The notes under the pieces: generated by a model
The model's input: only the letters and a program-made list of their open reading frames with translations
What the model was told of the DNA's origin: nothing
Databases searched by the model: none
Translations under genes and position numbers: made by a program
In this document: positions 1 to 9,071 of the stretch, one piece after another
How the letters are laid out: every line of letters starts with the position of its first letter
Numbering within the stretch: the first letter of the stretch is position 1
Source: Hoylesella oralis ATCC 33269
GTDB taxonomy: Bacteria > Bacteroidota > Bacteroidia > Bacteroidales > Bacteroidaceae
Assembly: GCF_000185145.2 (NCBI RefSeq)
Contig: NZ_GL833119.1
Location: 1,987,464-2,051,463, forward strand
DNA: 64,000 bases
Direction: 5' to 3'

Positions 1-560
1 ATATGGAGGTACTCGGGCAGACTATTGATGATGCAGTAGGGGAAGCTATTGATAAATGTTCGAAAGTAATGGGGCTTGGCTATCCCGGAGGTCCAATTAT
101 CGATAAGCTGGCGCGTCAAGGTAATCCGCATGCTTTTCAGTTTTCTGAACCTAATATCTCCGGAATGGATTATAGTTTCTCCGGTTTAAAGACGTCTTTT
201 TTATATAACTTGAGGAAATGGATTGAAGAAGAAGCCGATTTCATCGAAAAGCATAAGACGGATATAGCAGCAAGTCTCGAATTTACGATTGTAGATATAT
301 TAATGAGAAAATTGCGTATGGCTGTCGAGAAAACAAAAATTACGCATGTGGCTGTTGCAGGCGGTGTTTCTGCTAATAATGGTTTGCGAAATGCTTTTCG
401 TGAGCATGCAGAGAAATATGGATGGACTATTTATATACCTAAGTTTAGCTATACTACGGATAATGCTGCAATGATAGGAATAACTGGATATTATAAATAT
501 ATGGATCATGATTTCTGTAGCATAGATAAGCCTGCTTTCAGCAAAGTAACATTCAAATAG
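1..560 (+). CDS. tsaD: tRNA N6-adenosine threonylcarbamoyltransferase TsaD, C-terminal part
   Basis: This is the C-terminal 185 or so residues of TsaD (Kae1/YgjD family), cut by the window's left edge, so the true start is not visible. TsaD transfers the threonylcarbamoyl group to A37 of ANN-decoding tRNAs, working with TsaB and TsaE in the cytoplasm. The visible part holds the family stretches VLGQTIDDAVGEAIDK, the FSGLKT motif and the AGGVSANNGLR nucleotide-binding loop, then ends with the TDNAAMIG motif typical of the family's C terminus. It is followed 39 bases later by the cinA-type gene on the same strand, probably cotranscribed. Identification is by recognisable motifs over the whole visible length. 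Confidence 0.95.
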   Translation, partial: MEVLGQTIDDAVGEAIDKCSKVMGLGYPGGPIIDKLARQGNPHAFQFSEPNISGMDYSFSGLKTSFLYNLRKWIEEEADFIEKHKTDIAASLEFTIVDILMRKLRMAVEKTKITHVAVAGGVSANNGLRNAFREHAEKYGWTIYIPKFSYTTDNAAMIGITGYYKYMDHDFCSIDKPAFSKVTFK

Positions 561-599
561 TTTATGCTGCTTTATGTTAATAAATAAATTTATAAAAGA

Positions 600-1118
600 A
601 TGGAATTAGAAAGTAAAGTTTTGAGTAAAGAGCTACAACAGCTTCTTTATGATAATAAGAAAACGTTAGGTACGGCGGAGAGTTGTACTGGTGGAAGAAT
701 TGCAGAGGCTATTATTGCGGCTCCTGGCGCTTCTAATTATTTTAAGGGAGGAATTATTGCTTATACAAACGGAATCAAAGAAGAATTGCTACATGTGGAC
801 CATCAGACGTTAGAAGAGAAGACTGCTGTGAGCGAGGAAGTTGCAATCCAAATGGTAAAGGGTGCTTGCAAGGTGCTCCATTGTGATTATGCTATTTCTG
901 CGACAGGTATTGCCGGACCGGGAGGAGGAACTGTTAGTATTCCTGTAGGAACAATTTGGATTGCTTGTGGAACGAAAGACAAGGCTCATACCTATAAATT
1001 GGAAGAAGATTTCGGACGTGATATCAATCTTGCAATAGCAACGAATAAAGTCCTCCGCCTATTTTTAGATTTTCTGAAAGGAGAGAATATAAATGAAATT
1101 TCAGAATCCGAAGGATAA
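600..1118 (+). CDS. CinA C-terminal domain protein (nicotinamide-nucleotide amidase, PncC type)
   Basis: A 172-residue stand-alone CinA C-terminal domain. This family deamidates nicotinamide mononucleotide to nicotinate mononucleotide, recycling NMN from the NAD cycle. The signature TAESCTGGRIAEAI near residue 25 and the ISATGIAGPGGG loop near residue 100 are both present. The N-terminal molybdopterin-binding-like domain of full-length CinA is absent, which is usual for PncC-type proteins and is not a truncation here, because an ATG with an A-rich leader opens the frame. It sits 39 bases after tsaD and is probably in the same transcript. Amidase function is from the family; substrate is inferred. 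Confidence 0.88.
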   Translation: MELESKVLSKELQQLLYDNKKTLGTAESCTGGRIAEAIIAAPGASNYFKGGIIAYTNGIKEELLHVDHQTLEEKTAVSEEVAIQMVKGACKVLHCDYAISATGIAGPGGGTVSIPVGTIWIACGTKDKAHTYKLEEDFGRDINLAIATNKVLRLFLDFLKGENINEISESEG

Positions 1119-1618
1119 AGTTTCTGTAACATCATTTAAATTTAATATAGATTTTTTGCATTAGACTCGAGTATTTAAAACGGCATTTCATTGCTTATGA
1201 AAAAGTATCTCTAATTTTTTCTTTTTAATTCCGTTAGTGATTTAAGAGCCAATATCTTATGCCTACCACTGAGATGGGTATTGTTACAAGAGCTGGGCGA
1301 AGTAATAGTACAACATAGGCATCCTTTATTTCAAATGAGTAACGGTAAGTTGAAGGTAAACATTCAGCAAACTATGCTATCCAATGTAGGGGACGCAATA
1401 CAAATCCAGTCGCTATTGCCTTTATCAAGCAAAACGAAGGAATAGCAGACTCCAACCCCTCTTTCCGCACGGATATAGTCTTCAACACAAGCTTCCTCAA
1501 AATTAGTCATGCAAGTAGAACTGTGTCAAGGTTATTTCTCTTATATAGTATTAATCTCAGATGGGAGACACGATATTTAATCGTGTTTTCTATGTGAGGA
1601 GCTTTTTTGTTCGCAAAG
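1119..1618. other. Gene-free stretch, probably decayed sequence beside a dead transposon
   Basis: About 500 bases without a convincing gene. Open stretches in the plus strand (for example around 1396-1590) are broken by stops and resemble nothing I recognise. A 7-base-pair inverted repeat with a 5-base loop (ACACGAT at 1568-1574, ATCGTGT at 1580-1586) followed by TTTTC lies near the right side. It may be a terminator or part of the end of the decayed insertion sequence to its right. A TAACTTTG promoter-like match also lies on the minus strand just left of the transposase remnant (about 1614-1621). Confidence 0.5.
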
Positions 1619-2110
1619 TTACATGATTTCATACCGTTCTCCAAATTTTGTAGTCAATTGCTGTGAGATGAGTGCCCAATTCAACAGGGACAATAAACCA
1701 CTTCTCCCTGATGTTACGATAGGTCAAGATAGACGAGTTTTTCCAATGCCGTATCGGAGGGGAATTACTCCCTTGTTTTTCGTGACCTTTTGTATCTGGC
1801 GGTGGTAGATTGGTGAAGACACTTCGAATGACATCAGGGAAGCCTTTAAGCCTATCCGCATCGCAAATCATAATATCCTCCATTATCGTCCTTTCCCTTG
1901 TAGCAGAATGCATTGAGCCGGCAGATAGTATAGACCGGCTCCAGCATGCGAGACATACATTTCTTTATCTCAGGTAGCACACGGTCTATAATTGCGCTTA
2001 TGGTTTCAGCAGAGAGCTTAGTATTATTGTCTCATGCTTACGAACCATCTGAGAGGAAAAACTGTCATCACGGTTACGGAGTGTGTCTTGTCGCAATGAG
2101 TAGTATATTT
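1619..2110 (-). pseudogene. Decayed IS256-family (mutator-type) transposase
   Basis: Remnants of an IS256-family transposase on the minus strand, in several frames and with internal deletions. In order of transcription: a TLRNRDDSFSSQMVRKHET block (about 2098-2040), then NTKLSAETISAIIDRVLPEI and RMLEPVYTICRLNAFCYK in another frame (about 2015-1895), then a DRLKGFPDVIRSVF block near 1850 after a large deletion. Near the end FPSDTALEKLVYL and YRNIREKW lie in different frames, and LLNWALISQQLTTKFGERYEI runs to a stop at 1619-1621 after another frameshift. Intact members are about 400 residues; under half is left here. It cannot be active. Exact element ends were not found. Confidence 0.85.
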
Positions 2111-2170
2111 GTAGCTGTATTCCTAATTAAGACATTGATAAAATAGTTTTGTTATCTTATCACATGATAC

Positions 2171-2204
2171 ATAAAAAGAGGAAATCAACAACTGATTTCC
2201 TCTT
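2171..2204 (-). terminator. Rho-independent terminator of the tRNA-Arg pair
   Basis: A perfect 12-base-pair stem (2176-2187 with 2193-2204) and a 5-base loop. Read on the minus strand it is followed by TTTTTAT. It begins inside the CCA end of the first tRNA-Arg, so it closes the tRNA transcript directly. Confidence 0.85.
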
Positions 2205-2280
2205 GGTGACTCCGCTGGGATTCAAACCCGGAACCTTCTGATCCGTAGTCAGATACTCTATTCAGTTGAGCTACGGAGCC
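2204..2280 (-). tRNA. tRNA-Arg (anticodon ACG), with encoded CCA
   Basis: The minus strand reads GGCTCCG as the 5' acceptor strand, a D-arm GCTC/GAGT, an anticodon arm TCTGA-CTACGGA-TCAGA with anticodon ACG, and a T-arm around GGTTTGAATCC. The sequence GAGTCA is followed by CCA, so the 3' end is encoded. It differs from the neighbouring copy by one base, which makes a G-U instead of a G-C pair at the end of the D stem. Confidence 0.95.
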
Positions 2281-2308
2281 TTCCTTTCTTATTGCTGATC
2301 TTATTGAG

Positions 2309-2382
2309 TGACTCCGCTGGGATTCAAACCCGGAACCTTCTGATCCGTAGTCAGATGCTCTATTCAGTTGAGCTACGGAGCC
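2309..2382 (-). tRNA. tRNA-Arg (anticodon ACG), second copy
   Basis: Same tRNA as its neighbour with one substitution (D-stem GAGC rather than GAGT). The 3' CCA is not encoded in this copy. It lies 28 bases upstream of the other on the same transcript, under the promoter at 2401-2432. Confidence 0.95.
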
Positions 2383-2400
2383 ATTCTTGATTAGCGTCGG

Positions 2401-2432
2401 CAAAGGTAGTTACATTTTTCGTAACTGCCAAA
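2401..2432 (-). promoter_or_regulatory. Promoter of the tRNA-Arg pair
   Basis: On the minus strand TTTG (2429-2432), exactly 20 bases, then TACCTTTG (2401-2408). This matches the Bacteroidota primary sigma-factor consensus. Predicted transcription start is about 5-7 bases further on, just before the tRNA. Confidence 0.8.
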
Positions 2433-2447
2433 TGTTTTACGATGTTT

Positions 2448-4505
2448 TTACTTGATTAAATCGATGCTGCGCTTCAAGAAAGCATCAAGCGATGCACCTT
2501 TCAACATTCCGTTTTGAAGTAAGGCCAGATCTATAAGTTGGTGAACAACCTGATTGTTTTTAGCATATTCAGACAAAATCTTCGTCTTTTTCTCACGTTG
2601 TTCATCAAGACTCTTCTCCGTATTTTGAATATCGTCACGCTCTTCCTGTGTTATTTCTTCTTGTTTTTTCTTGCTCTGTGCTTGCCGCAGAGCAGCAAGG
2701 CGGGCTTGAAGTCCTTTCAATTCACTTTCAATCGGTTTCAATGCTTCTGTCGTTGAGGCATCTGTATCGGCAAGAATATTCTTCACCAATTCGTGATCAC
2801 TATTCAAAACAAGTGTATAAGAATCTGGCATTTGTTGATAGAAGCCCATGCCGCTTTGGAACCTGCTCATATCTTTCATACGGCGCATATATTCGTTCTG
2901 CGTGATCAGGACTGGCTGGTTGTCCACTCCAAGACTTTGTACTTCGACATTGAAGTTTGCCTTATTAAGTTTAGGCATCTGTGTACGGAATACCTGTGAC
3001 AGTTTGTCACGTTCTTCTTCCGAAAGCGTACTTTCAGTTGCATCCTTTTTTACAATGATACGTTCAATAATATCGCTATCCACGCGTACAAAGCGACTTT
3101 TTTCGAACTTCTCTTCCAATAACGAAATTGCAGGAACGTCGAGTTGTCCATCGAGAACTAAAATACTATAGTCCTTTTGCTTTGCTGCTTCTATATATGT
3201 ATATTGATCTTCTACATTGGTAGCATAAAGGTAAATCAATTGTCCGTCCTTGTCCGTTTGATTATCTTTGATGTGATTTCTATATTCATCAAATGTAAAA
3301 TATTTGCCTTCAGTGTCTTTCAACAATGCAAAGTCTTTCGCACGATCATAAAAAGTAGTCGTTTCTGAAAGCATACCGTAATTGATAAAAAGTTTCAGAT
3401 TATCCCACTTCTCCTCATAGTCCTTTCGGTTTTCCTTAAAAAGGCTTTGTAAGCGGTCGGCTACCTTTTTGGTAATGTAAGTGGAAATCTTCTTGACATT
3501 GTTATCGCTTTGGAGGTATGAACGACTTACATTCAAAGGTATGTCCGGTGAATCGATAACACCGTGCAACAGTGTGAGGAACTCCGGTACGATACCTTCA
3601 ACCTGATCGGTAACAAAAACTTGATTACAATAAAGTTGTATTTTATTTCTCTGCAGATCTAAATTGTTGGTGATGCGTGGAAAATAGAGTATTCCTGTCA
3701 GATTAAATGGATAGTCAACGTTCAAATGAATCCAAAACAACGGTTCATCTTGCATGGGGTAGAGCGTACGATAGAAGTTCTTATAATCTTCATCTTTAAC
3801 ACTACTTGGCGCTTTTGTCCAAAGAGGCTCCACATTATTAATAATATTATCCTCTTCAGTATCTACCTGTTTGCCATCTTTCCATTCTGTTTTCTTACCA
3901 AAAGCAATTGGAACGGGTAGAAATTTACAGTATTTATTCAACAGCGACTCAATACGCGGACGTTCAAGAAATTCCTTGCAGTCGTCATCTATATAAAGAA
4001 TAACATCTGAACCATGATCATCACGTTCTGCTTCTTCTATTGTAAAAGAAGGACTTCCGTCACAACTCCACTTTACAGCCTTTGCTCCATCCCGATAACT
4101 CTTGGTGATAATTTCCACTTTCTTACTTACCATGAAGCTCGAATAGAAGCCAAGACCGAAATGTCCGATAATTGAATTGGCATTTTCTTTATATTTGTCA
4201 AGGAAATCGTTTACGCCAGAGAATGCTATTTGATTGATATACTTATCAATCTCTTCTTCTGTCATACCTATGCCATGATCGCTGATCGTAAGCGTACCAT
4301 TTTCCTTGTCAAGAGTTATATGTATGGTAAGATCGCCTAATTCTCCTTTAAATTCACCTTGAGTTGCAAGTGTTTTCAGTTTCTGTGTTGCATCAACAGC
4401 GTTAGAAACCATTTCACGAAAGAAAATCTCATGATCCGAATAGAGAAACTTTTTAATGACAGGGAAGATATTCTCCGTTGTAACCCCTATATTGCCTTTT
4501 TGCAT
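2448..4505 (-). CDS. htpG: Chaperone protein HtpG (Hsp90 family)
   Basis: Bacterial Hsp90, an ATP-dependent cytosolic chaperone, about 685 residues. The N-terminal GHKL ATPase domain carries the family motifs: SNAVDA, the DHGIGM loop and GHFGLGFYSSFMV. The middle domain has the NVSRSYLQ stretch with its conserved arginine. The open frame continues 18 codons upstream, but the ATG at 4505 (MQKGNIGVTTENIF) gives the standard family N terminus and lies after the likely promoter at 4557-4564, so it is preferred. It sits 56 bases after lpd on the same strand and probably has its own promoter. A charged segment rich in K/Q/E (about residues 600-640) lies in the dimerisation region. Confidence 0.96.
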   Translation of the reverse strand: MQKGNIGVTTENIFPVIKKFLYSDHEIFFREMVSNAVDATQKLKTLATQGEFKGELGDLTIHITLDKENGTLTISDHGIGMTEEEIDKYINQIAFSGVNDFLDKYKENANSIIGHFGLGFYSSFMVSKKVEIITKSYRDGAKAVKWSCDGSPSFTIEEAERDDHGSDVILYIDDDCKEFLERPRIESLLNKYCKFLPVPIAFGKKTEWKDGKQVDTEEDNIINNVEPLWTKAPSSVKDEDYKNFYRTLYPMQDEPLFWIHLNVDYPFNLTGILYFPRITNNLDLQRNKIQLYCNQVFVTDQVEGIVPEFLTLLHGVIDSPDIPLNVSRSYLQSDNNVKKISTYITKKVADRLQSLFKENRKDYEEKWDNLKLFINYGMLSETTTFYDRAKDFALLKDTEGKYFTFDEYRNHIKDNQTDKDGQLIYLYATNVEDQYTYIEAAKQKDYSILVLDGQLDVPAISLLEEKFEKSRFVRVDSDIIERIIVKKDATESTLSEEERDKLSQVFRTQMPKLNKANFNVEVQSLGVDNQPVLITQNEYMRRMKDMSRFQSGMGFYQQMPDSYTLVLNSDHELVKNILADTDASTTEALKPIESELKGLQARLAALRQAQSKKKQEEITQEERDDIQNTEKSLDEQREKKTKILSEYAKNNQVVHQLIDLALLQNGMLKGASLDAFLKRSIDLIK

Positions 4506-4556
4506 AATTATGATGTATTTTAATAATTTCAACATCAGCTTATACAAATAGCGTGC

Positions 4557-4564
4557 CAAAACTA
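4557..4564 (-). promoter_or_regulatory. Probable htpG promoter (-7 element)
   Basis: TAGTTTTG on the minus strand, a full match to TAnnTTTG, overlapping the end of lpd. No clear TTTG is found 20 bases upstream, so this may be weak or need an activator. Confidence 0.45.
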
Positions 4565-5860
4565 TCTGTTTATAGCTATATCTTGTAATATCTCGCCTAA
4601 TGTGGGATGCGTATGTATAATATCGGCAAAGTGGGGGAGAGTTATTTCACAATTCATGAGTGCGGCAATCTCCTGTACCATATCTGCAGCATGCGCTCCA
4701 TAAATATGGCACCCGATGATCTTATCGTTTCGATTATCCGTAATAATTTTTACCATACCTTCCGAAACTTCACTTGCCAAAGCCTTACCGTTAGTACGAT
4801 AATATCCCTTGTATTCTTTACAGTCTATACCTTGTACTGCACATTGTTCAGCCGTCAGTCCCACACAAGCAGCTTCCGGAACTGTGAAAACGGCGGCAGG
4901 CATGATGTCAAACCGAATGCTATCGCTTTTCCCTAAAATATGATTAACGGCACGAAATCCTTGAAATATCGCTGCATGGGCAAGCATCTGTCTTCCATTT
5001 ACATCACCAATAGCATAGATGTGGGGAATGTTTGTCTGCATATTCTCATTTACCGGAATACCTTTTCCGCTATATTCCACGCCAGCATTTTTAAGATTCA
5101 GCTCTTTTACATTGGGTACTCTTCCCGTTGCAACAAGAACCGTATTCGCTATAATCGTAGTTTCTTTTCCTTTTCTTTCAAAAATAACACTATCATCAGT
5201 AATTGCTTTAACAGAAGACTGAAGATAGAATTTTATGTTTCTTTTCTCCAAACATTTGCGCAACCGTTTGGCAATATCGCTGTCCATTGTAGGTAAACAT
5301 TCATTCATAAACTCTACAAGTGTAACATTGCTGCCAAACCTTTGAAATGCAGAAGCAAATTCCATTCCTATTACACCGGCACCTATAATACAAAGATTTT
5401 CCGGGATATGTTCAAAATCGAGTAATTCTGTGGAAGTAACAACGCACTTAGAGCTAATCCCGTCGATAGGAGGGAGTTTCGCATGTGCACCTGTCGCAAT
5501 GATTATATTATCGGCTGTAAATTCATCTTCACCTACTTTGATAGTCTTTGCATCTTTAAAAAAGCCTTTTCCCTGCTGCACGAATGTAATACCGGGTTGC
5601 ATCATTAGTGTTTCAATACCGTTGCGCAACTGTTCGACAACATGTTTTTTGCGTGCAAAGACACGCCGGAAATCACTACAATCTCCGATTTCCGCATCAT
5701 GTGCATAGCATTTCGTAGGAATACATCCAAAGTTCAGACAGGTACCACCTGCATGTTTGTTTTCGATTATAGTTACGGTAAGACCATGCTTTACAGCATA
5801 TTCGGCTGCGCGATATCCACCGGGACCACAACCTATGATTATAAGATCAGTCTTTGTCAT
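4562..5860 (-). CDS. lpd: Dihydrolipoyl dehydrogenase (glycine-cleavage L-protein)
   Basis: An FAD disulfide oxidoreductase that reoxidises the dihydrolipoyl arm of GcvH using NAD+. The N-terminal FAD site is IIGCGPGGYRAAE (residues 8-20). The redox pair is C41 and C46 in GGTCLNFGCIPTK. A second GAGVIGMEFASAF site binds NAD, GDVNG closes the FAD site, and the C-terminal HTHPTLGEIL holds the His-Glu acid/base pair. At 432 residues it is slightly shorter than the usual 460-470. It overlaps the end of gcvPB by 14 bases and closes the glycine-cleavage operon, so this copy is probably dedicated to glycine cleavage. Confidence 0.93.
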   Translation of the reverse strand: MTKTDLIIIGCGPGGYRAAEYAVKHGLTVTIIENKHAGGTCLNFGCIPTKCYAHDAEIGDCSDFRRVFARKKHVVEQLRNGIETLMMQPGITFVQQGKGFFKDAKTIKVGEDEFTADNIIIATGAHAKLPPIDGISSKCVVTSTELLDFEHIPENLCIIGAGVIGMEFASAFQRFGSNVTLVEFMNECLPTMDSDIAKRLRKCLEKRNIKFYLQSSVKAITDDSVIFERKGKETTIIANTVLVATGRVPNVKELNLKNAGVEYSGKGIPVNENMQTNIPHIYAIGDVNGRQMLAHAAIFQGFRAVNHILGKSDSIRFDIMPAAVFTVPEAACVGLTAEQCAVQGIDCKEYKGYYRTNGKALASEVSEGMVKIITDNRNDKIIGCHIYGAHAADMVQEIAALMNCEITLPHFADIIHTHPTLGEILQDIAINR

Positions 5861-7247
5861 TTATCAATTGTTTATAAGTAAGGATAGGATGTTTAGCGGC
5901 CAACACATCGTCTACACGAGATATTGGTGTTGTATGTGGCGCTTTTTTTACGATTTCCGGCATCTCAGATGCTTCTTGAGCTATCTTTCTCAAAGCTTCT
6001 ATAAAGCCATCAATGGTATTCTTACTTTCATTCTCGGTAGGCTCGATCATCATAGATTCGTGGAAGAGTAACGGAAAATAGATGGTAGGAGCATGATAGC
6101 CGTAGTCGAGAAGACGCTTTGCCACATCCATCGTTGTTACCCCAGTACTTTTGTCTTTTAGTCCATTGAATACAAATTCGTGCTTACATAGGCCTTCTAT
6201 CGGTAATTCGAAAACATCTTTAAGCGACTCTTTGATATAGTTTGCATTTAAAGTTGCAAGCGAACCGACTTTCTTCAAATTCTCTTTACCAAGTGTAAGG
6301 ATATAGGCATAAGCACGAAGTTCTACAGAAAAATTACCATGATAAGGATTGACGATCGGAAAAAAGCGTTCCAAACCTTTGCGTACACCTACAGGCCCGC
6401 TCCCCGGGCCACCTCCTCCATGAGGAGTAGAGAATGTTTTATGAAGGTTAAGATGTGTTACATCGAATCCCATATCTCCCGGTCGACATTCGCCAAGCAT
6501 AGGGTTAAGATTGGCACCATCATAATATAAGAGTGCTCCACAGGCATGAACGAGCTCTGCTATTTGGGGTATATCTTTTTCAAACAGCCCTAAAGTGTTG
6601 GGATTTGTCATCATCATAGCGGCGACAGTGTCATCCAATAGCTCACGAAGATCATCCATATCGATGATACCTTCGGGAGTACTCTTCACTTCCACGACAT
6701 CAAGTCCGCAGACTGCAGCCGATGCAGGATTGGTACCATGGGCCGAATCGGGTACAATAACTTTGGTACGCTTATCGTCGTTCCTACTTTGGTGGTAAGA
6801 ACGGATAATCATCAATCCCGTAAGCTCGCCATGAGCTCCTGCACAAGGATTGAGTGTGAAGCTGTTCATGCCCGTGATTTCCGAGAGAGCATGCTGTAAA
6901 TTTTCGTATACTTCATATGCTCCTTCTACTGTATCTTGTGGTTGAAGCGGATGCAAATTGCAAAAAGCCGGATGATTGGCAATCTCTTCATTGATACAGG
7001 GATTGTACTTCATTGTACACGAACCGAGAGGGTAAAAGCCATTGTCTACACCAAAATTATTTTCACTATGATTAGTATAATGCCTTACAACCGTCAATTC
7101 ATCACACTCCGGAAGTACTGCATCTTTAGTTCGGCACTGTTCTTTAGGCAATTCATAATGTCCAAAATGGTTTTTGGGTAGACTATAGCCACGCCGACCG
7201 GTATGAGATAACTCAAAAATCAGATTACTGTATAACTTGTTATTCAT
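5847..7247 (-). CDS. gcvPB: Glycine dehydrogenase (decarboxylating) subunit 2
   Basis: The catalytic half of the split P-protein. With GcvPA it decarboxylates glycine and passes the aminomethyl group to lipoylated GcvH. The 466 residues contain SCTMKYNP, the AHGTNPASA stretch and the PLP lysine K270 in THLNLHKTFSTPHGGGGPG, followed by the glycine-rich loop typical of GcvPB. The start ATG overlaps the end of gcvPA by 8 bases, so the two are translationally coupled. Many bacteria, including several well-studied Bacteroides, have a single fused GcvP of about 950 residues. The split form is usual in amino-acid-fermenting Firmicutes and spirochaetes. Confidence 0.96.
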   Translation of the reverse strand: MNNKLYSNLIFELSHTGRRGYSLPKNHFGHYELPKEQCRTKDAVLPECDELTVVRHYTNHSENNFGVDNGFYPLGSCTMKYNPCINEEIANHPAFCNLHPLQPQDTVEGAYEVYENLQHALSEITGMNSFTLNPCAGAHGELTGLMIIRSYHQSRNDDKRTKVIVPDSAHGTNPASAAVCGLDVVEVKSTPEGIIDMDDLRELLDDTVAAMMMTNPNTLGLFEKDIPQIAELVHACGALLYYDGANLNPMLGECRPGDMGFDVTHLNLHKTFSTPHGGGGPGSGPVGVRKGLERFFPIVNPYHGNFSVELRAYAYILTLGKENLKKVGSLATLNANYIKESLKDVFELPIEGLCKHEFVFNGLKDKSTGVTTMDVAKRLLDYGYHAPTIYFPLLFHESMMIEPTENESKNTIDGFIEALRKIAQEASEMPEIVKKAPHTTPISRVDDVLAAKHPILTYKQLINDKD

Positions 7248-8559
7248 GGCACAAATCTATTAAACGGTCTATTTCTTCTCTACTTCTTTTTTCGGTTACG
7301 GCAAACATGATTGTATCATTGGCAACTTTGATTCCCCCGAAAATCCCACGATCGATAAGATGTTTTTGCAGTTTATCCACATCTCCATCGTAGCGCATAC
7401 AACATTCGTTGAAAAAGGGCCTGTCGTAAGCCAAAACAAAATGGCCAGTCTTATTTAACTGTTCACATAGGTAATGCGCCCCGTCATATGACATTTGAGC
7501 CGCTTCTTTCAACCCCTGTTTACCCATAAGCGACATATAAATGGTAACCCATAGCGCCATAAGCGACTCATTGGAGCAGATGTTAGAAGTTGCTTTCTGT
7601 CTTCTGATATGCTGTTCGCGTGCCTGCAAAGTAAGTACAAAAGCACGCTGCCCGTTCCGATCCACCGTCTTGCCAACGATACGTCCCGGCATTTTACGCA
7701 TTAGCTTTTCAGTACAGCACATATAACCCACATATGCACCGCCCCAAGACATCGGAATTCCGAGTGATTGTCCATCGCCTACGGCAATATCTGCGCCCCA
7801 TTCGCCCGGTGTTTTCAGCAATGCAAGATCGGCAGCTATACTGTTCATAATAAATAGAGCTTTCTGTTCGTGGCATAATTCGGCAAAACCGCTGTAATCT
7901 TCTATAATTCCAAAATAATTAGGTTGTTGCACTACGACACCGGCAACGCCCCCCTTGCCGAGTCTTTCCTGCAAATCGTTTTTATCGGTTATACCGCCTG
8001 TTGCAGCTATCATTTCTATTTCAATCCCATGAAAGAATGCATAAGTCTTGACAACATTAAGAACTTTGGGATCAAGTGTACCACTGACAAGCACTTTATT
8101 CGCTTTTTTCCCCATATTTCCGGCCATCAACACCGCCTCGGCCGTAGCTGTAGAACCATCATACATCGAAGCATTCGACACATCCATGCCTGTAAGTTCC
8201 GCCATCATCGACTGGTATTCGAAAATATAGTGCAAGGTGCCTTGTGATATTTCGGCTTGATAAGGAGTGTAACTCGTAAGAAATTCGGAACGCCCGACAA
8301 TAGATGGAATTACTGCAGGGGTATAATGATCATACACACCGGCACCGGCAAAACAAATCAACTGCTTGTTTTTAGCCCCCAGCGTGTCGAAAAAACGGCG
8401 CACTTCAATCTCGCTCTTTTCTTCGGGAAGGTGATATTCGCGACGGAAACGTATGCATTCGGGCACCTCGGAATAAAGATCATCTAAAGATTTTATACCG
8501 ATCTTCCGCAACATCTGCTCTATATCTTCCTCCGTATGTGGGAAATATTTGTAGTTCAT
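7240..8559 (-). CDS. gcvPA: Glycine dehydrogenase (decarboxylating) subunit 1
   Basis: The N-terminal half of a two-subunit P-protein, 439 residues. It adopts the same fold as GcvPB but lacks the PLP lysine; the alpha2-beta2 enzyme needs both. Recognisable family stretches include FAGAGVYDHYTPAVIPSI near residue 70, YTPYQAEISQGTLH near residue 95 and the MYDGSTATAEA segment near residue 130. It lies 77 bases after gcvH, a gap containing a hairpin (8579-8621), and overlaps gcvPB by 8 bases. Confidence 0.95.
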   Translation of the reverse strand: MNYKYFPHTEEDIEQMLRKIGIKSLDDLYSEVPECIRFRREYHLPEEKSEIEVRRFFDTLGAKNKQLICFAGAGVYDHYTPAVIPSIVGRSEFLTSYTPYQAEISQGTLHYIFEYQSMMAELTGMDVSNASMYDGSTATAEAVLMAGNMGKKANKVLVSGTLDPKVLNVVKTYAFFHGIEIEMIAATGGITDKNDLQERLGKGGVAGVVVQQPNYFGIIEDYSGFAELCHEQKALFIMNSIAADLALLKTPGEWGADIAVGDGQSLGIPMSWGGAYVGYMCCTEKLMRKMPGRIVGKTVDRNGQRAFVLTLQAREQHIRRQKATSNICSNESLMALWVTIYMSLMGKQGLKEAAQMSYDGAHYLCEQLNKTGHFVLAYDRPFFNECCMRYDGDVDKLQKHLIDRGIFGGIKVANDTIMFAVTEKRSREEIDRLIDLCHE

Positions 8560-8578
8560 TGGTCGTAGTTCGTGTTTT

Positions 8579-8621
8579 GATACGGCAACTATACAGATAC
8601 AGTCGGTATGGGTGCCGTATC
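8579..8621 (-). repeat. Hairpin in the gcvH-gcvPA spacer
   Basis: GATACGGCA (8579-8587) pairs perfectly with TGCCGTATC (8613-8621), with an inner ATAC/GTAT pairing that lengthens the stem. It lies between the gcvH stop and the gcvPA start. No U-run follows on the minus strand, so it looks more like an mRNA-stabilising or processing structure than a terminator. Confidence 0.55.
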
Positions 8622-8636
8622 TTTATCATGAATTGT

Positions 8637-9017
8637 CTATTGGTTGCAAAAGTCTTCGTAGGCCTTAGCATTCATCAGTTTATCGAGTTCTGCCTTATCG
8701 GAAAGCTCAACTTTGATAATCCAGTTACCGAAAGCATCTTTATTTAAAAGTTCCGGAGTATTTTCGAGTGCCTCGTTCACCTCAACGACAATGCCGCTCA
8801 CAGGAGAAATCAGGTCGCTTGCAGCCTTCACACTTTCCACAGCTCCAAAATCTTCATCAATCGTAACCTCATCATCTATTTCGGGCATATCCACATATAC
8901 GATATTTCCAAGTTCGTGCTGGGCGTAATCTGTAATACCGATATAACCGAAATCCCCTTCAACCTTCACAAATTCATGCGACTCCGAATAATAGAGTCCT
9001 TCAATAATTTTTGCCAT
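8637..9017 (-). CDS. gcvH: Glycine cleavage system H-protein
   Basis: The lipoyl carrier protein of the glycine cleavage system, 126 residues, which is the usual length. The lipoylated lysine is K64 in GAVESVKAASDL, within the lipoyl/biotinyl hammerhead fold. It shuttles the aminomethyl group from P-protein to T-protein and is reoxidised by the L-protein. It lies 179 bases after gcvT; that long spacer holds a set of TCTGTCRA repeats. Confidence 0.97.
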   Translation of the reverse strand: MAKIIEGLYYSESHEFVKVEGDFGYIGITDYAQHELGNIVYVDMPEIDDEVTIDEDFGAVESVKAASDLISPVSGIVVEVNEALENTPELLNKDAFGNWIIKVELSDKAELDKLMNAKAYEDFCNQ

Positions 9018-9071
9018 ATTATTTCTATTTTTAATTGTTTAATCTTTCTTTTTATCAAGATGCTCCTACAG

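Noticed and set aside
2185..2403. 72-codon open frame on the minus strand with a repeated sequence
   Set aside because: It is the translation of the two tRNA-Arg genes; the repeat comes from their near identity.
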